DNA of 64,000 nucleotides, from contig JAZOBN010000032.1 of NCBI GenBank assembly GCA_045595965.1, forward strand, positions 1 to 64,000. Reading direction: 5' to 3'. Position numbers and translations under genes: made by a program. The notes under the pieces were generated by a model that was not told the DNA's origin, made no database searches, and saw only the letters and a list, made by a program, of their open reading frames with translations. Shown here piece by piece: positions 34,771-42,224 of this stretch. The DNA comes from CAAGNP01 sp045595965 (GTDB lineage: Bacteria; Bacteroidota; Bacteroidia; Bacteroidales; UBA932). Each line of letters opens with the position of its first letter. Positions within the stretch are counted from its first letter, which is position 1.

Positions 34771-35173
34771 ATATTCATTGTTGTCGGTGTTGTTTCTCCT
34801 CTCTTCTTGTGTGGGGAGAAAGATTGAAATAGATTCCAAGGAGAAGGGAGAATTTCTCCTTAAGAGTGATGTGGGATGTTATGTCAGGGGGGGAGATCTG
34901 ATTGTTTATGATCCGCTGAAGCACCAACTGTCGGTAAATGTGGAGAGGGGAACATTCAGGATACAGACAGATATGCAAAACGAATTCTTCCATCTTGAGC
35001 TGGAATCATTGCCTAAGTCTATTGGGGTAGAGATTCTTGGAAATGTGGTTACAGGTGATAATGGAGTTCTTCAAGAGTATGCTTTTTTGTTTGAGTGTTC
35101 GAAGATAGAGAACGGAAAGGTGTGGCTGTGGGAAAAAGATGATAAAATAGGGGTGTTGATACCTGTCAGGTAA
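34751..35173 (+). CDS. Hypothetical lipoprotein
   Basis: A 140-aa protein with a lipoprotein signal (SVLFLLSSC) followed by a mixed beta segment. I do not recognise the family. It overlaps the M6 protease gene by 20 nt, so its expression is coupled to that gene, and it ends 6 nt before a terminator. It could be an accessory or inhibitor of the protease, but nothing in the sequence shows this. Confidence 0.7.
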   Translation: MKRAYIRYSLLSVLFLLSSCVGRKIEIDSKEKGEFLLKSDVGCYVRGGDLIVYDPLKHQLSVNVERGTFRIQTDMQNEFFHLELESLPKSIGVEILGNVVTGDNGVLQEYAFLFECSKIENGKVWLWEKDDKIGVLIPVR

Positions 35174-35179
35174 ACAAAT

Positions 35180-35206
35180 AAGGGTGACCGATGTGGCCAC
35201 CCTTTT
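35180..35206. terminator. Bidirectional terminator between the lipoprotein and the histone-like gene
   Basis: AAGGGTG (35180-35186) pairs with CACCCTT (35198-35204); inside, CC and GG can also pair across an A-C mismatch. T-rich on the right for the plus strand; the left flank (TAAACAAATA) gives a short U-rich run for the minus strand gene that ends at 35231. Confidence 0.7.
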
Positions 35207-35230
35207 CGAAGTTTTTCAGTAATCGTCAAA

Positions 35231-35407
35231 TTATTGTTTTGAGAATTCAACTGATACTTTTCTGTACTCTTTAAGAAGTTTGCTTAGTTCCAAAGCAGCT
35301 TTTCTTGCACGTGTGCCAGCAGCTTTATTGCCTTTTACAAGTTGTGCTTCTGAATTTTTTGCAAAAACCTCAATTTGAGCGTTGATTTGATCAAGAACTT
35401 GTTTCAT
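35231..35407 (-). CDS. Histone H1/Hc1-like small basic protein
   Basis: A 58-aa protein, start ATG 35407, stop TAA 35231. It reads MKQVLDQINAQIEVFAKNSE, then QLVKGNKAAGTRARKAALEL and SKLLKEYRKVSVEFSKQ. The KGNKAAGTRARKA core is the signature of the Bacteroidota Hc1/histone H1-like family, lysine-rich helical proteins thought to bind DNA. It is monocistronic. Upstream on its strand there is a short repeated AACTATTAAC leader (TAACTATTAACTATTAAC, within 35418-35440) whose role is unclear; the promoter could not be placed with confidence. Confidence 0.88.
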   Translation of the reverse strand: MKQVLDQINAQIEVFAKNSEAQLVKGNKAAGTRARKAALELSKLLKEYRKVSVEFSKQ

Positions 35408-35500
35408 TGTATTCGGTGTTAATAGTTAATAGTTAATGACTTAAATTTAACGCAAGTTATAAAGTTTTTCTTAAAATTCAAAAAATCGAACTCTTTTTGT

Positions 35501-35508
35501 TAATTTTG
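35501..35508 (+). promoter_or_regulatory. Candidate -7 element for the MarC-family gene
   Basis: TAATTTTG, exact TAnnTTTG, 26 nt before the ATG at 35535. No TTG -33 at the usual distance. Confidence 0.45.
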
Positions 35509-35534
35509 TTCTGAAAATAATTAAAAAATGTGCT

Positions 35535-36110
35535 ATGGAGTTCAGTTTTAAGGAGATATTAAGTGCTTTTATGGTCTTGTTTGCCATAATTGACATTACA
35601 GGCTCAATCCCTGTAATTTTGGGTTTGAAACAGCAGGGGAACAAAATTGAAGCGTTGAAAATTTCGATTATATCATCATTGATATTTATAATTTTTCTCT
35701 TTTTAGGGGATGCGATACTGTCACTGTTTGGAGTAGATATCTCATCATTTGCGGTAGCGGGTGCACTTGTGATTTTTGTTCTGGCTGTCGAAATGGTTCT
35801 TGGTGTGGAGATATTCAGAAATGACGGGCCCGGAGGATCGGTAACAATTGTCCCAATAATCTTTCCGTTGATTGCGGGTGCAGGTTCTTTGACCACAGTA
35901 CTCTCCCTCAGGGCTGAGTACGCAGTTGAGAATATCATTGTTGCAATCATTCTGAATATGGTGGTAGTCTTTATTGTCCTCTCAAAGATTGAGTGGGCAG
36001 AGAGAGTGCTGGGACAAGGCGGTATCTTTATCTTGAGAAAATTCTTCGGAATTATCTTGCTCGCAATTGCGATAAAATTGTTCTCAACAAATATCGTTAC
36101 TCTCTTTTAG
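35535..36110 (+). CDS. MarC family integral membrane protein
   Basis: A 191-aa protein with six predicted membrane helices. It begins FKEILSAFMVLFAIIDITGS and IPVILGLKQQGNK, then FLGDAILSLFGVDISSFAVA, AGALVIFVLAVEMVLG, and the central PIIFPLIAGAGSLTTVLSL, typical of MarC/YchE. The family is uncharacterised; the early link to multiple antibiotic resistance was not upheld for E. coli MarC. It converges on the AGCS symporter gene with 12 nt between the stops. Confidence 0.9.
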   Translation: MEFSFKEILSAFMVLFAIIDITGSIPVILGLKQQGNKIEALKISIISSLIFIIFLFLGDAILSLFGVDISSFAVAGALVIFVLAVEMVLGVEIFRNDGPGGSVTIVPIIFPLIAGAGSLTTVLSLRAEYAVENIIVAIILNMVVVFIVLSKIEWAERVLGQGGIFILRKFFGIILLAIAIKLFSTNIVTLF

Positions 36111-36122
36111 ATAGAGCAGAGG

Positions 36123-37490
36123 CTACTCTTCGGGGGCATAGTCGTCCAGATGATCCTTGTTCAGGTATTTCCTGGTTTCCCTGACCACAACTCCTGATAA
36201 CAGAAGCAGAACAATCAGGTTGGGGATTGCCATCAGTGCGTTCATTATGTCTGCAAAGTCCCAGACAAGCTGCAAGTTTACTACACTTCCGATATATACA
36301 GCGATAATCCAGGCAAGACGATAAAGTTTGATGACCCTCTTTCCCCCAAGGTACTCCATACACCTTTCACCATAGTAAGACCATCCGAGGATGGTGGAGA
36401 ATGCGAAAGTGAGAAGACCTACAGTCATGACAATAGGACCGAAAACGGGGATTACACCAAAAGAGGCCTCTGTCAGACCGGCGCCATGGGATGCATCTAT
36501 ACCATTAGGGGCAATAATGCTGCTGACAAGAACAAGACCGGTAATTGCACAAACAACAACTGTATCCCAGAAAGTACCTGTGGATGATACCAATGCTTGT
36601 CTTACTGGGTTTCTTGTCTGGGCAGCAGCTGCTACTATAGGGGCTGAGCCAAGACCTGATTCATTTGAGAAAAGTCCCCTTGAAATACCAAATCTGCATG
36701 CAGCCATTACGGTGGCTCCTGCAAATCCTCCACCGGCAGCCAATGGGGTAAATGCCGATTTGAAGATAAGTCTTATCGATTCTCCAAGATACTCAAAATT
36801 TATCCCCAGAATAATAAGACACCCTATTATGTAAAATAGTGCCATGAAAGGGACCAAAAAAGAGCACACTTTTGCAATCCCCTTGATGCCGAAAAGGATG
36901 ACAAGTGCGACAAGTACAGTCATTATAAGACCGGAGATTTGAGGGGATATGTGCATTGTCTTCTCAACCATCATGGAGATTGAGTTGGCTTGAACCATGT
37001 TCCCGATTCCGAAACTTGCCAGAACGGTAAATATACAGAAGAGGATTGCCAGCCATTTTGTTTTTAATCCCCTTTCAAGCGCATACATCGGACCGCCCAG
37101 CATGGTGCCATCCTCGGTTTTTACCCTGTATTTTACAGCAAGAAGCCCTTCAGAGTATTTGGTGGCAATACCGAATACACCTGTAATCCAGCACCAGAAA
37201 ACGGCCCCGGGCCCCCCGAGAGAGATAGCTGTAGCGACACCGATGATATTTCCAGTACCTATAGTGGCGGCAAGAGAGGTAGCCAGTGCAGCAAACTGGC
37301 TTACATCCCCTGACGACTTATCATCTTTTGTAAATGACAGCTTTATCGCTTTGAAAATTTTTCTTTGAGGAAACCTCAGACGGATAGTGAGGAAGATATG
37401 GGTACCTAACAATAGAATTACCATTGGCCACCCCCACACGGCTCCCGCTATCTCAGACATTATTGTACTGATAGAAAGTAAAGCTGTCAT
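36123..37490 (-). CDS. Alanine/glycine:cation symporter (AGCS/AlsT family)
   Basis: A 455-aa sodium-coupled small amino acid transporter with about 10-11 membrane helices. Family motifs: GDVSQFAALATSLAATIGTG and NIIGVATAISLGGPGAVFWC near the N-terminus, AVKYRVKTEDGTMLGGPMYA, and RGLFSNESGLGSAPIVAAAA in the second half. It lies 20 nt downstream of the DPP III gene. A peptidase followed by an amino-acid importer suggests recovery of amino acids from peptides, though the peptidase is predicted to sit outside the inner membrane. Confidence 0.93.
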   Translation of the reverse strand: MTALLSISTIMSEIAGAVWGWPMVILLLGTHIFLTIRLRFPQRKIFKAIKLSFTKDDKSSGDVSQFAALATSLAATIGTGNIIGVATAISLGGPGAVFWCWITGVFGIATKYSEGLLAVKYRVKTEDGTMLGGPMYALERGLKTKWLAILFCIFTVLASFGIGNMVQANSISMMVEKTMHISPQISGLIMTVLVALVILFGIKGIAKVCSFLVPFMALFYIIGCLIILGINFEYLGESIRLIFKSAFTPLAAGGGFAGATVMAACRFGISRGLFSNESGLGSAPIVAAAAQTRNPVRQALVSSTGTFWDTVVVCAITGLVLVSSIIAPNGIDASHGAGLTEASFGVIPVFGPIVMTVGLLTFAFSTILGWSYYGERCMEYLGGKRVIKLYRLAWIIAVYIGSVVNLQLVWDFADIMNALMAIPNLIVLLLLSGVVVRETRKYLNKDHLDDYAPEE

Positions 37491-37510
37491 AGTTTAAGTT
37501 CAGTTTAAGT

Positions 37511-39520
37511 TTATAGAGTTGAGTATTTTTTGCCGTATTCAAGTTGTTGTTTCAAGAAATTGTCACAGTATTCAATCTTATAGTCAACAACTTTTCCATT
37601 CTCCTCAACAGGTACTATGTCGGGGTTGATGAAACCACCATAGGGCTTGAGCTGTAGCTGGGCATATCTCTCTTTAACCTCTTTGTGAAGGTCATAATCG
37701 ATGTAGATAGCATATTTCTCTACAAGTGCTTTCCCAGCTTTGTAATCACCTTCAGACTTGATTCTTTGTACCTCTGCAAGCAAATCTCCGAATAGGCTGC
37801 GAAGAGCTTCATAATTATTTACAACGAAGTAGGTTTTACCCTCTCTCACCTTTTTTTCAATGATATTGGTCTCTTTCCCCTTTTCATAGCACCACTCGGC
37901 AATAAGTTTTCTGTTCTGCATGTGTGCCTCTGTGTTTGTTTTGCCAAGTTCTACTCTTGAGAACTGGGTGAACAGACCGTTGCGGATATATGAGTCGTAT
38001 TCTGCTTTATATGCCTCGTTGTTTGGAAGGATTCCGAGTTCTACAAGTTTGTTGTCTGCAAGGTAATAAAGGGCGAAAAGGTCAGCTCTTGCCTCTTCAA
38101 GGGTTGAGTTGTACTCTCCGAGTGAGTTTGGAGTGGTGGTGGGGAGAAGTTGTCCCGAACCGTGTCCGAGGCACTCGTGAAGATCTGTGTGAAGGTCACC
38201 GGTGAGGGAACCATATTGTTTTGCCCTGTCAATTTCTGCCTGGTCCCATGCAAATTCTTTCAATGCACTTTTTGGAGACTCTTCAGCGGCCTTGTCGTAT
38301 GCAGCGGTGATATTGCCGATTGTTACAGATTTGGAGCCATACTCTTTTCTGATCCAGTCTGCATTCGGAAGGTTGATTCCGATCGGGGTTGAAGGGTAGC
38401 AGTCACCAGCAAGGCAGGCAACGGTGATCACTTTTGCAGATACCCCCTTAACCTCTTTTTTCTTGAAACGGGGATCAATAGGGGAGTTGTCCTCAAACCA
38501 TTGAGCGTTGTCTGAGATGATAGTTGTCCTTTTTGAGGCCTCTTTATCCTTGAAGTTTACAACTGCTTCCCAGTTTGCTTTCATTCCAAGAGGGTCGTTG
38601 TAATCCTCAACAAAGCCGTTTACATAATCGATATCTGATTCTGTATCCTGTACCCAAGCGACATTGTATTCATCCCACAATCTCAAATCGCCACTTTTGT
38701 AGTAGGCAATAAGTTTTGCTGTGTAATCTTTCTGTCTGTCATTCTCAGCGACAGTCATAGCTTTCTCAAGGTGCTCAACTATCTTTGCGATAGCGGGTCC
38801 ATAAAGACCGTCGATTTTGTACACATCTTCATAAATCTTTCCGTTTCTCTTTACAAGCTTGCTGTTGAGGCCATAAGAGATGGGGCGTGGATCTTTGGTG
38901 TCCCTTATTTTATTGTAATATCTCTGAGCTTCCGATTTTTTTACTCCATCATAGAAGTTTACAGCAGAGGCAAGAAGGAGATCTTTGTCCTGACCGGTGT
39001 ATTTGCGTTGAGGATATAGTGTAGGATCGAAAATGACAGGCAGAAGTTCGTCGCACAACTCTCCATCACCGACAGCCTCCATAAGCCCTTTGAAATACTC
39101 CTGGGAGCATGTGGGGATAAATTTGTCCTCTGCATAGTGGTGGTGGATACCGTTACTGAAGAGAACTCTTTTGGCATAAACAAGAAAATCTGCATAATTG
39201 GTACTTCCTGTATCCCCTTCGTAGTTATTCAGGATATTCTCCAGTACCTTTCTGATTTTGAGGTTATATTTGAAATTCTGATCCCACATGATATCGCGAC
39301 CATATTTGGCAGCTTCGCTCAAATGGTATATATACTCTTTTTGTTGGAGTGTCAGGGCTTCCCATCCTGGGACTTTATATCGCATGATCTTCAGATCTGC
39401 GAATTCATCAATCAAATATTTGAAATCATCTTTAACCTCCTCTTTGGAGTTGTTTGCACAAGAGCAAGCAAGCATACTGACACCTGCGATTAGTAGCATA
39501 ATTCTATTGAAACGATTCAT
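37511..39520 (-). CDS. Dipeptidyl peptidase III (M49) lipoprotein
   Basis: A 669-aa metallopeptidase that releases N-terminal dipeptides. The M49 zinc motif is HECLGHGSGQL (HExxxH) and the second is EEARADLFALYYLAD (EExxxD); both are intact. The N-terminus is a lipoprotein signal (AGVSMLACSC), placing it in the envelope rather than the cytoplasm as in eukaryotes. Bacteroides DPP III is a known homologue with this layout. It lies between the small gene at 39535 (14 nt) and the AGCS symporter (20 nt), so the five minus-strand genes from 40378 to 36123 may form one operon. Confidence 0.95.
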   Translation of the reverse strand: MNRFNRIMLLIAGVSMLACSCANNSKEEVKDDFKYLIDEFADLKIMRYKVPGWEALTLQQKEYIYHLSEAAKYGRDIMWDQNFKYNLKIRKVLENILNNYEGDTGSTNYADFLVYAKRVLFSNGIHHHYAEDKFIPTCSQEYFKGLMEAVGDGELCDELLPVIFDPTLYPQRKYTGQDKDLLLASAVNFYDGVKKSEAQRYYNKIRDTKDPRPISYGLNSKLVKRNGKIYEDVYKIDGLYGPAIAKIVEHLEKAMTVAENDRQKDYTAKLIAYYKSGDLRLWDEYNVAWVQDTESDIDYVNGFVEDYNDPLGMKANWEAVVNFKDKEASKRTTIISDNAQWFEDNSPIDPRFKKKEVKGVSAKVITVACLAGDCYPSTPIGINLPNADWIRKEYGSKSVTIGNITAAYDKAAEESPKSALKEFAWDQAEIDRAKQYGSLTGDLHTDLHECLGHGSGQLLPTTTPNSLGEYNSTLEEARADLFALYYLADNKLVELGILPNNEAYKAEYDSYIRNGLFTQFSRVELGKTNTEAHMQNRKLIAEWCYEKGKETNIIEKKVREGKTYFVVNNYEALRSLFGDLLAEVQRIKSEGDYKAGKALVEKYAIYIDYDLHKEVKERYAQLQLKPYGGFINPDIVPVEENGKVVDYKIEYCDNFLKQQLEYGKKYSTL

Positions 39521-39534
39521 AAATTATTCTTAGT

Positions 39535-39798
39535 TTATTGATTCTCTTTGGATGTAAGGATCGATCTTATCATATTGAAGGTCTTGAATGCGACACTGAC
39601 AACGGAGTTTTTTGCCGCAGCAGATTCGAATCCCATATATATCAGTCTTGAAGGGGAGAAGTTCTCTTTCAATGATTGCAGTTTGTATGCAATCATAACC
39701 TCCTGATGGTCTATGCGGGAGGTGAGGAGTCTTCTCTGAAACTTCAGCTCTTTGAGTGAACTGATATTTCCGTAGTTTGTTTTATTCTTCTGGTTCAT
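39535..39798 (-). CDS. Hypothetical 87-aa protein of the holin-like/YtxH operon
   Basis: I do not recognise a named family. It is basic and mainly helical (ISSLKELKFQRRLLTSRIDH, SVAFKTFNMIRSILTSKENQ) with no clear membrane segment. It starts inside the end of the holin-like gene (17-nt overlap), a strong sign of translational coupling, and is followed 14 nt later by DPP III. In Bacteroidales small proteins of this size often follow the holin-superfamily-III/YtxH pair, which suggests a shared membrane-stress role; that is inference from position. Confidence 0.65.
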   Translation of the reverse strand: MNQKNKTNYGNISSLKELKFQRRLLTSRIDHQEVMIAYKLQSLKENFSPSRLIYMGFESAAAKNSVVSVAFKTFNMIRSILTSKENQ

Positions 39799-40159
39799 AT
39801 GTCTCTTTCTTCTTGAATATCATCCCTGCAAACATTCTGACAAGACTGTTTACAAAGAGTTTTTTTCTAAAAATGAAAAGTATCACAGCTATCAGCAGAA
39901 ACAACCCACCGGTGATAAGGGCACCCAAAGTGGGAGAATTGAGGATGGTTCCGATCCAACTTGAGAGAGCTGTTGCCATAAAACCGAATGCGATGGCACT
40001 GATAATAGTGACGAGGACAAAAATGATAAGTCGGCTGCACAGAACTGCAAGGTTCTCGGTGACAGTCAGCTTCGCATCATCTATACGCATGTCAAGGTAA
40101 TCCTTAAGGGATGCGTACAAGTCGTCAAGAATGTTTTTATTGGAGTTCAATTGTTCCAT
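39782..40159 (-). CDS. Phage-holin-family (superfamily III/Actinobacterial-type) membrane protein
   Basis: A 125-aa protein with an amphipathic N-terminal part (SLKDYLDMRIDDAKLTVTEN) and two membrane helices (about 44-70 and 80-102). This is the PF07332-type putative holin family, found across Bacteroidota chromosomes without phage genes. It is not evidence of a prophage: no phage genes lie nearby. It follows YtxH by 6 nt and overlaps the next gene by 17 nt. Probably an envelope-stress or membrane-associated protein. Confidence 0.85.
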   Translation of the reverse strand: MEQLNSNKNILDDLYASLKDYLDMRIDDAKLTVTENLAVLCSRLIIFVLVTIISAIAFGFMATALSSWIGTILNSPTLGALITGGLFLLIAVILFIFRKKLFVNSLVRMFAGMIFKKKETYEPEE

Positions 40160-40165
40160 ACGGTA

Positions 40166-40378
40166 TTATTCTTCTGTATTGGCAGGTTGGGGTTCCATCT
40201 CTGCCTCCTGTGTTGTCTCTTCCTGGTTGATTTTCGCTTTGAGGTTTTGATACTCTTTATCAATGGTCTCTTTAATTTTTTTGCGGGTCTCTGACCCAGA
40301 GTCGGGAGCAAAAAGGATTGCAGCAGCTGCCCCTACGATTGCCCCTCCGATAAATGCTAATAATGTATCCCCTTTCAT
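40166..40378 (-). CDS. YtxH-domain small membrane protein
   Basis: A 70-aa protein: ATG 40378, membrane helix with GGAIVGAAAAILFAP, then SGSETRKKIKETIDKEYQNL and an acidic Gln/Glu/Pro tail (QEETTQEAEMEPQPANTEE). The YtxH/gas-vesicle-G-like family has the helix plus APxSGxExRxxI signature. A longer upstream open frame is ignored, because a full promoter (40401-40431) lies just ahead of the ATG. First gene of the holin-like operon. Confidence 0.88.
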   Translation of the reverse strand: MKGDTLLAFIGGAIVGAAAAILFAPDSGSETRKKIKETIDKEYQNLKAKINQEETTQEAEMEPQPANTEE

Positions 40379-40400
40379 ATTATATGATTTTATGTTATCA

Positions 40401-40431
40401 CAAATATAACGGAATTCTTTTATATTTGCAA
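40401..40431 (-). promoter_or_regulatory. Promoter of the YtxH-holin-like operon
   Basis: Minus strand: TTG (40429-40431), exactly 20 nt, TATATTTG (40401-40408). The leader to ATG 40378 is about 15 nt. Its -33 element overlaps the edge of the plus-strand -7 element. Confidence 0.82.
40421..40428 (+). promoter_or_regulatory. Candidate -7 element of the C11 protease gene
   Basis: TATATTTG on the plus strand, immediately left of the CAA that forms the opposing -33, and 23 nt before the ATG at 40452. No TTG -33 at 20 nt. Confidence 0.55.
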
Positions 40432-40451
40432 TGTGATTAAATGATGAGGAT

Positions 40452-41609
40452 ATGGCATTAAAGAAAATGAGATCGGTAGTGTTGTTCTTGATAGTGCTCT
40501 CACTGTCGGTATCTTGCGAATGGTTCGGAAAGAAGGAGGATAAGATTGAGAGGTCATTGCTTATATATATAGCCGGGAACAACAATCTCAGCAGTTATGG
40601 TATAAAGAATATAAATGATATTAAAAGCTCCCCATTTGTTCCACAATACTTTGAGAAAGGAGATCCCGGGGATGTATTGATGATCATGTCCCATTTGAGT
40701 GGGGAAATTCCCCGCCTTAAGAGGATCTATATGGATAAATTCGGTAAAGTGCAGGAGGAGATACTTGCAGAATATCCTGAAAGTTCCTCTGTCGATCCCA
40801 ATACAGTAGAACAAGTGCTGAAATATGCGCAAACTCTGTTCCCTGCCAAAGAACAGGGGGTAGTATTCTGGTCTCACGGTACCGGATGGCTTCCGGAAGG
40901 GTTCTATGAAAAGCCGGTGGAGACAAGTTTTGGCTACGAACAAGGGGCGGAGATAGATATCATCGAACTTGCAGAGGCGGTAAGGTTAGATAAGACGAAA
41001 TACTCATATATAATTTTTGATGCCTGCCTGATGGGTGGAGTGGAGGTGGCATGTGAATTCTCTCCGGCAGCGGACTATATGATCGCATCTGTAACAGAAA
41101 TTCTTGCAAACGGTTTCCCGTACGCTAAGGTTGTTCAAGACATCTTCTCAACAACAGATCCTCTGGAGGTAAGACTGAAAACCCTTGCAGAGGACTATTT
41201 CAGCTACTATTCTGAAAGTTCGAATCCTGCAGCTACAGTATCTCTTATCAATCTTACAAAAATAGATCAGCTGGCATCGGCGATGAAGTCGATATATGAT
41301 AAGGACAGAGGGAGAATTGCATCCTTGGATGTGTCGAAAATACAGAGATTCTATCGCAGCAACAAGCACTGGTTCTACGATCTTGAAGATTTTGCAAAGG
41401 CTATCTCTACCGACACCAGTGATGTTGAGAATCTTGAAAAAGCTCTGGAGAATGTTGTGGAGGTTCAATTGTCAACCCCGTATTTTCTTGGTGTAGAGAT
41501 AGATAAGCATTGTGGCCTGAGTACCTATATCCCAAACCCAAAGAACTCCTATCTGGACAATTATTACAAGGGCTTCCTTTGGAACCAAAAGGTATCGTTG
41601 ATACAATAA
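40452..41609 (+). CDS. Clostripain-family (C11) cysteine protease lipoprotein
   Basis: A 385-aa lipoprotein (lipobox LSLSVSC). The caspase-like C11 fold is seen as IERSLLIYIAGNNNLSSYG, the catalytic His in VVFWSHGTGWLPEGF and the catalytic Cys in YIIFDACLMGGVEVACEF. Clostripain-type enzymes cleave after Arg or Lys; the S1-site Asp cannot be assigned by eye. It does not appear to have the long autoprocessing linker of fragipain-type toxins. Placed in the envelope by its signal. A PepSY-like gene follows at 58 nt. Confidence 0.9.
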   Translation: MALKKMRSVVLFLIVLSLSVSCEWFGKKEDKIERSLLIYIAGNNNLSSYGIKNINDIKSSPFVPQYFEKGDPGDVLMIMSHLSGEIPRLKRIYMDKFGKVQEEILAEYPESSSVDPNTVEQVLKYAQTLFPAKEQGVVFWSHGTGWLPEGFYEKPVETSFGYEQGAEIDIIELAEAVRLDKTKYSYIIFDACLMGGVEVACEFSPAADYMIASVTEILANGFPYAKVVQDIFSTTDPLEVRLKTLAEDYFSYYSESSNPAATVSLINLTKIDQLASAMKSIYDKDRGRIASLDVSKIQRFYRSNKHWFYDLEDFAKAISTDTSDVENLEKALENVVEVQLSTPYFLGVEIDKHCGLSTYIPNPKNSYLDNYYKGFLWNQKVSLIQ

Positions 41610-41666
41610 GTTTGGCACTATTATTGTTTTCTGTAGGATAATGTTTAATTATTAAATTATTATCAT

Positions 41667-42116
41667 ATGAAAACAATATTTATTGGTATACTCTCTTTTT
41701 TGTCCATTTTCTTGTGGGCAAACGACATTTCAGATAAGAACGTGACTTATGACCAGTTGCCCCGTGTGGCGCAAATATTCCTTTCGAACCATTTTTCAGG
41801 TGAGAATATTCTGTATATAGAGTATGATAGGGAACTTGGAGATAAAGATTATACTGTCCATTACGAAAATGGTATAGAGGTGAAATTTGACAAGAGCGGA
41901 GAGTGGTTGAAAGTGGAGAATGAGTATGGGCCGATCCCACAAGAAATAATACCTGAAAAGGTGATGACAAACATTGAACAAAGGCACCCGAAGAGTGTAG
42001 TTACATCCATTTCAAGAAAAATGAAAGGGAGAGAAAAAGGTTATGAAGTGGAGATTGATAAAAGACCCGATATGAAATTTGATCTCAATGGTAAATTCTT
42101 GAGGTACGATGATTGA
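41667..42116 (+). CDS. PepSY-like (DUF2874) exported protein
   Basis: A 149-aa protein with an N-terminal signal peptide (KTIFIGILSFLSIFLWAND). Two PepSY-like units: LPRVAQIFLSNHFSGENILY with YTVHYENGIEVKFDKSGEW, and PEKVMTNIEQRHPKSVVTSI with YEVEIDKRPDMKFDLNGKF. These match the Bacteroidota PF11396 pattern. PepSY domains can inhibit or bind peptidases or ligands. Lying directly behind a C11 protease makes a modulating role conceivable, but this is inference. Confidence 0.83.
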   Translation: MKTIFIGILSFLSIFLWANDISDKNVTYDQLPRVAQIFLSNHFSGENILYIEYDRELGDKDYTVHYENGIEVKFDKSGEWLKVENEYGPIPQEIIPEKVMTNIEQRHPKSVVTSISRKMKGREKGYEVEIDKRPDMKFDLNGKFLRYDD

Positions 42117-42133
42117 TAATTAAATAATTTGTC

Positions 42134-42141
42134 TATCTTTG
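42134..42141 (+). promoter_or_regulatory. Promoter -7 element of rplY
   Basis: TATCTTTG followed by GCAGCCCAC, a strong TAnnTTTG match of the type seen ahead of ribosomal genes in Bacteroidota. TTG at 42113-42115 gives an 18-nt spacer. Start of transcription near 42148, leaving a leader of about 76 nt. Confidence 0.65.
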
Positions 42142-42150
42142 CAGCCCACA

Positions 42151-42195
42151 AAAAAGGTCCCCTTTTTGGTGCAATGGGGTTCGGAAAGCCCGAAC
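42151..42195 (+). promoter_or_regulatory. Structured 5' leader of rplY, candidate r-protein leader
   Basis: Two stem-loops lie between the promoter and the start codon: AAAAAGG (42151-42157) with CCTTTTT (42161-42167), loop TCC; and GTTCGG (42179-42184) with CCGAAC (42190-42195), loop AAAGC. Autoregulatory leaders controlled by L25 are known in gammaproteobacteria; whether this is an equivalent is unknown. The first hairpin also resembles a weak terminator with a T tract, which could make it an attenuator. Confidence 0.45.
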
Positions 42196-42224
42196 TGAGT
42201 AACACATTTTTAATTTTTATTACA

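Noticed and set aside
39782..40159. Prophage signal from the holin-family gene
   Set aside because: No integrase, terminase, capsid or lysin gene nearby; the family is chromosomal in Bacteroidota.
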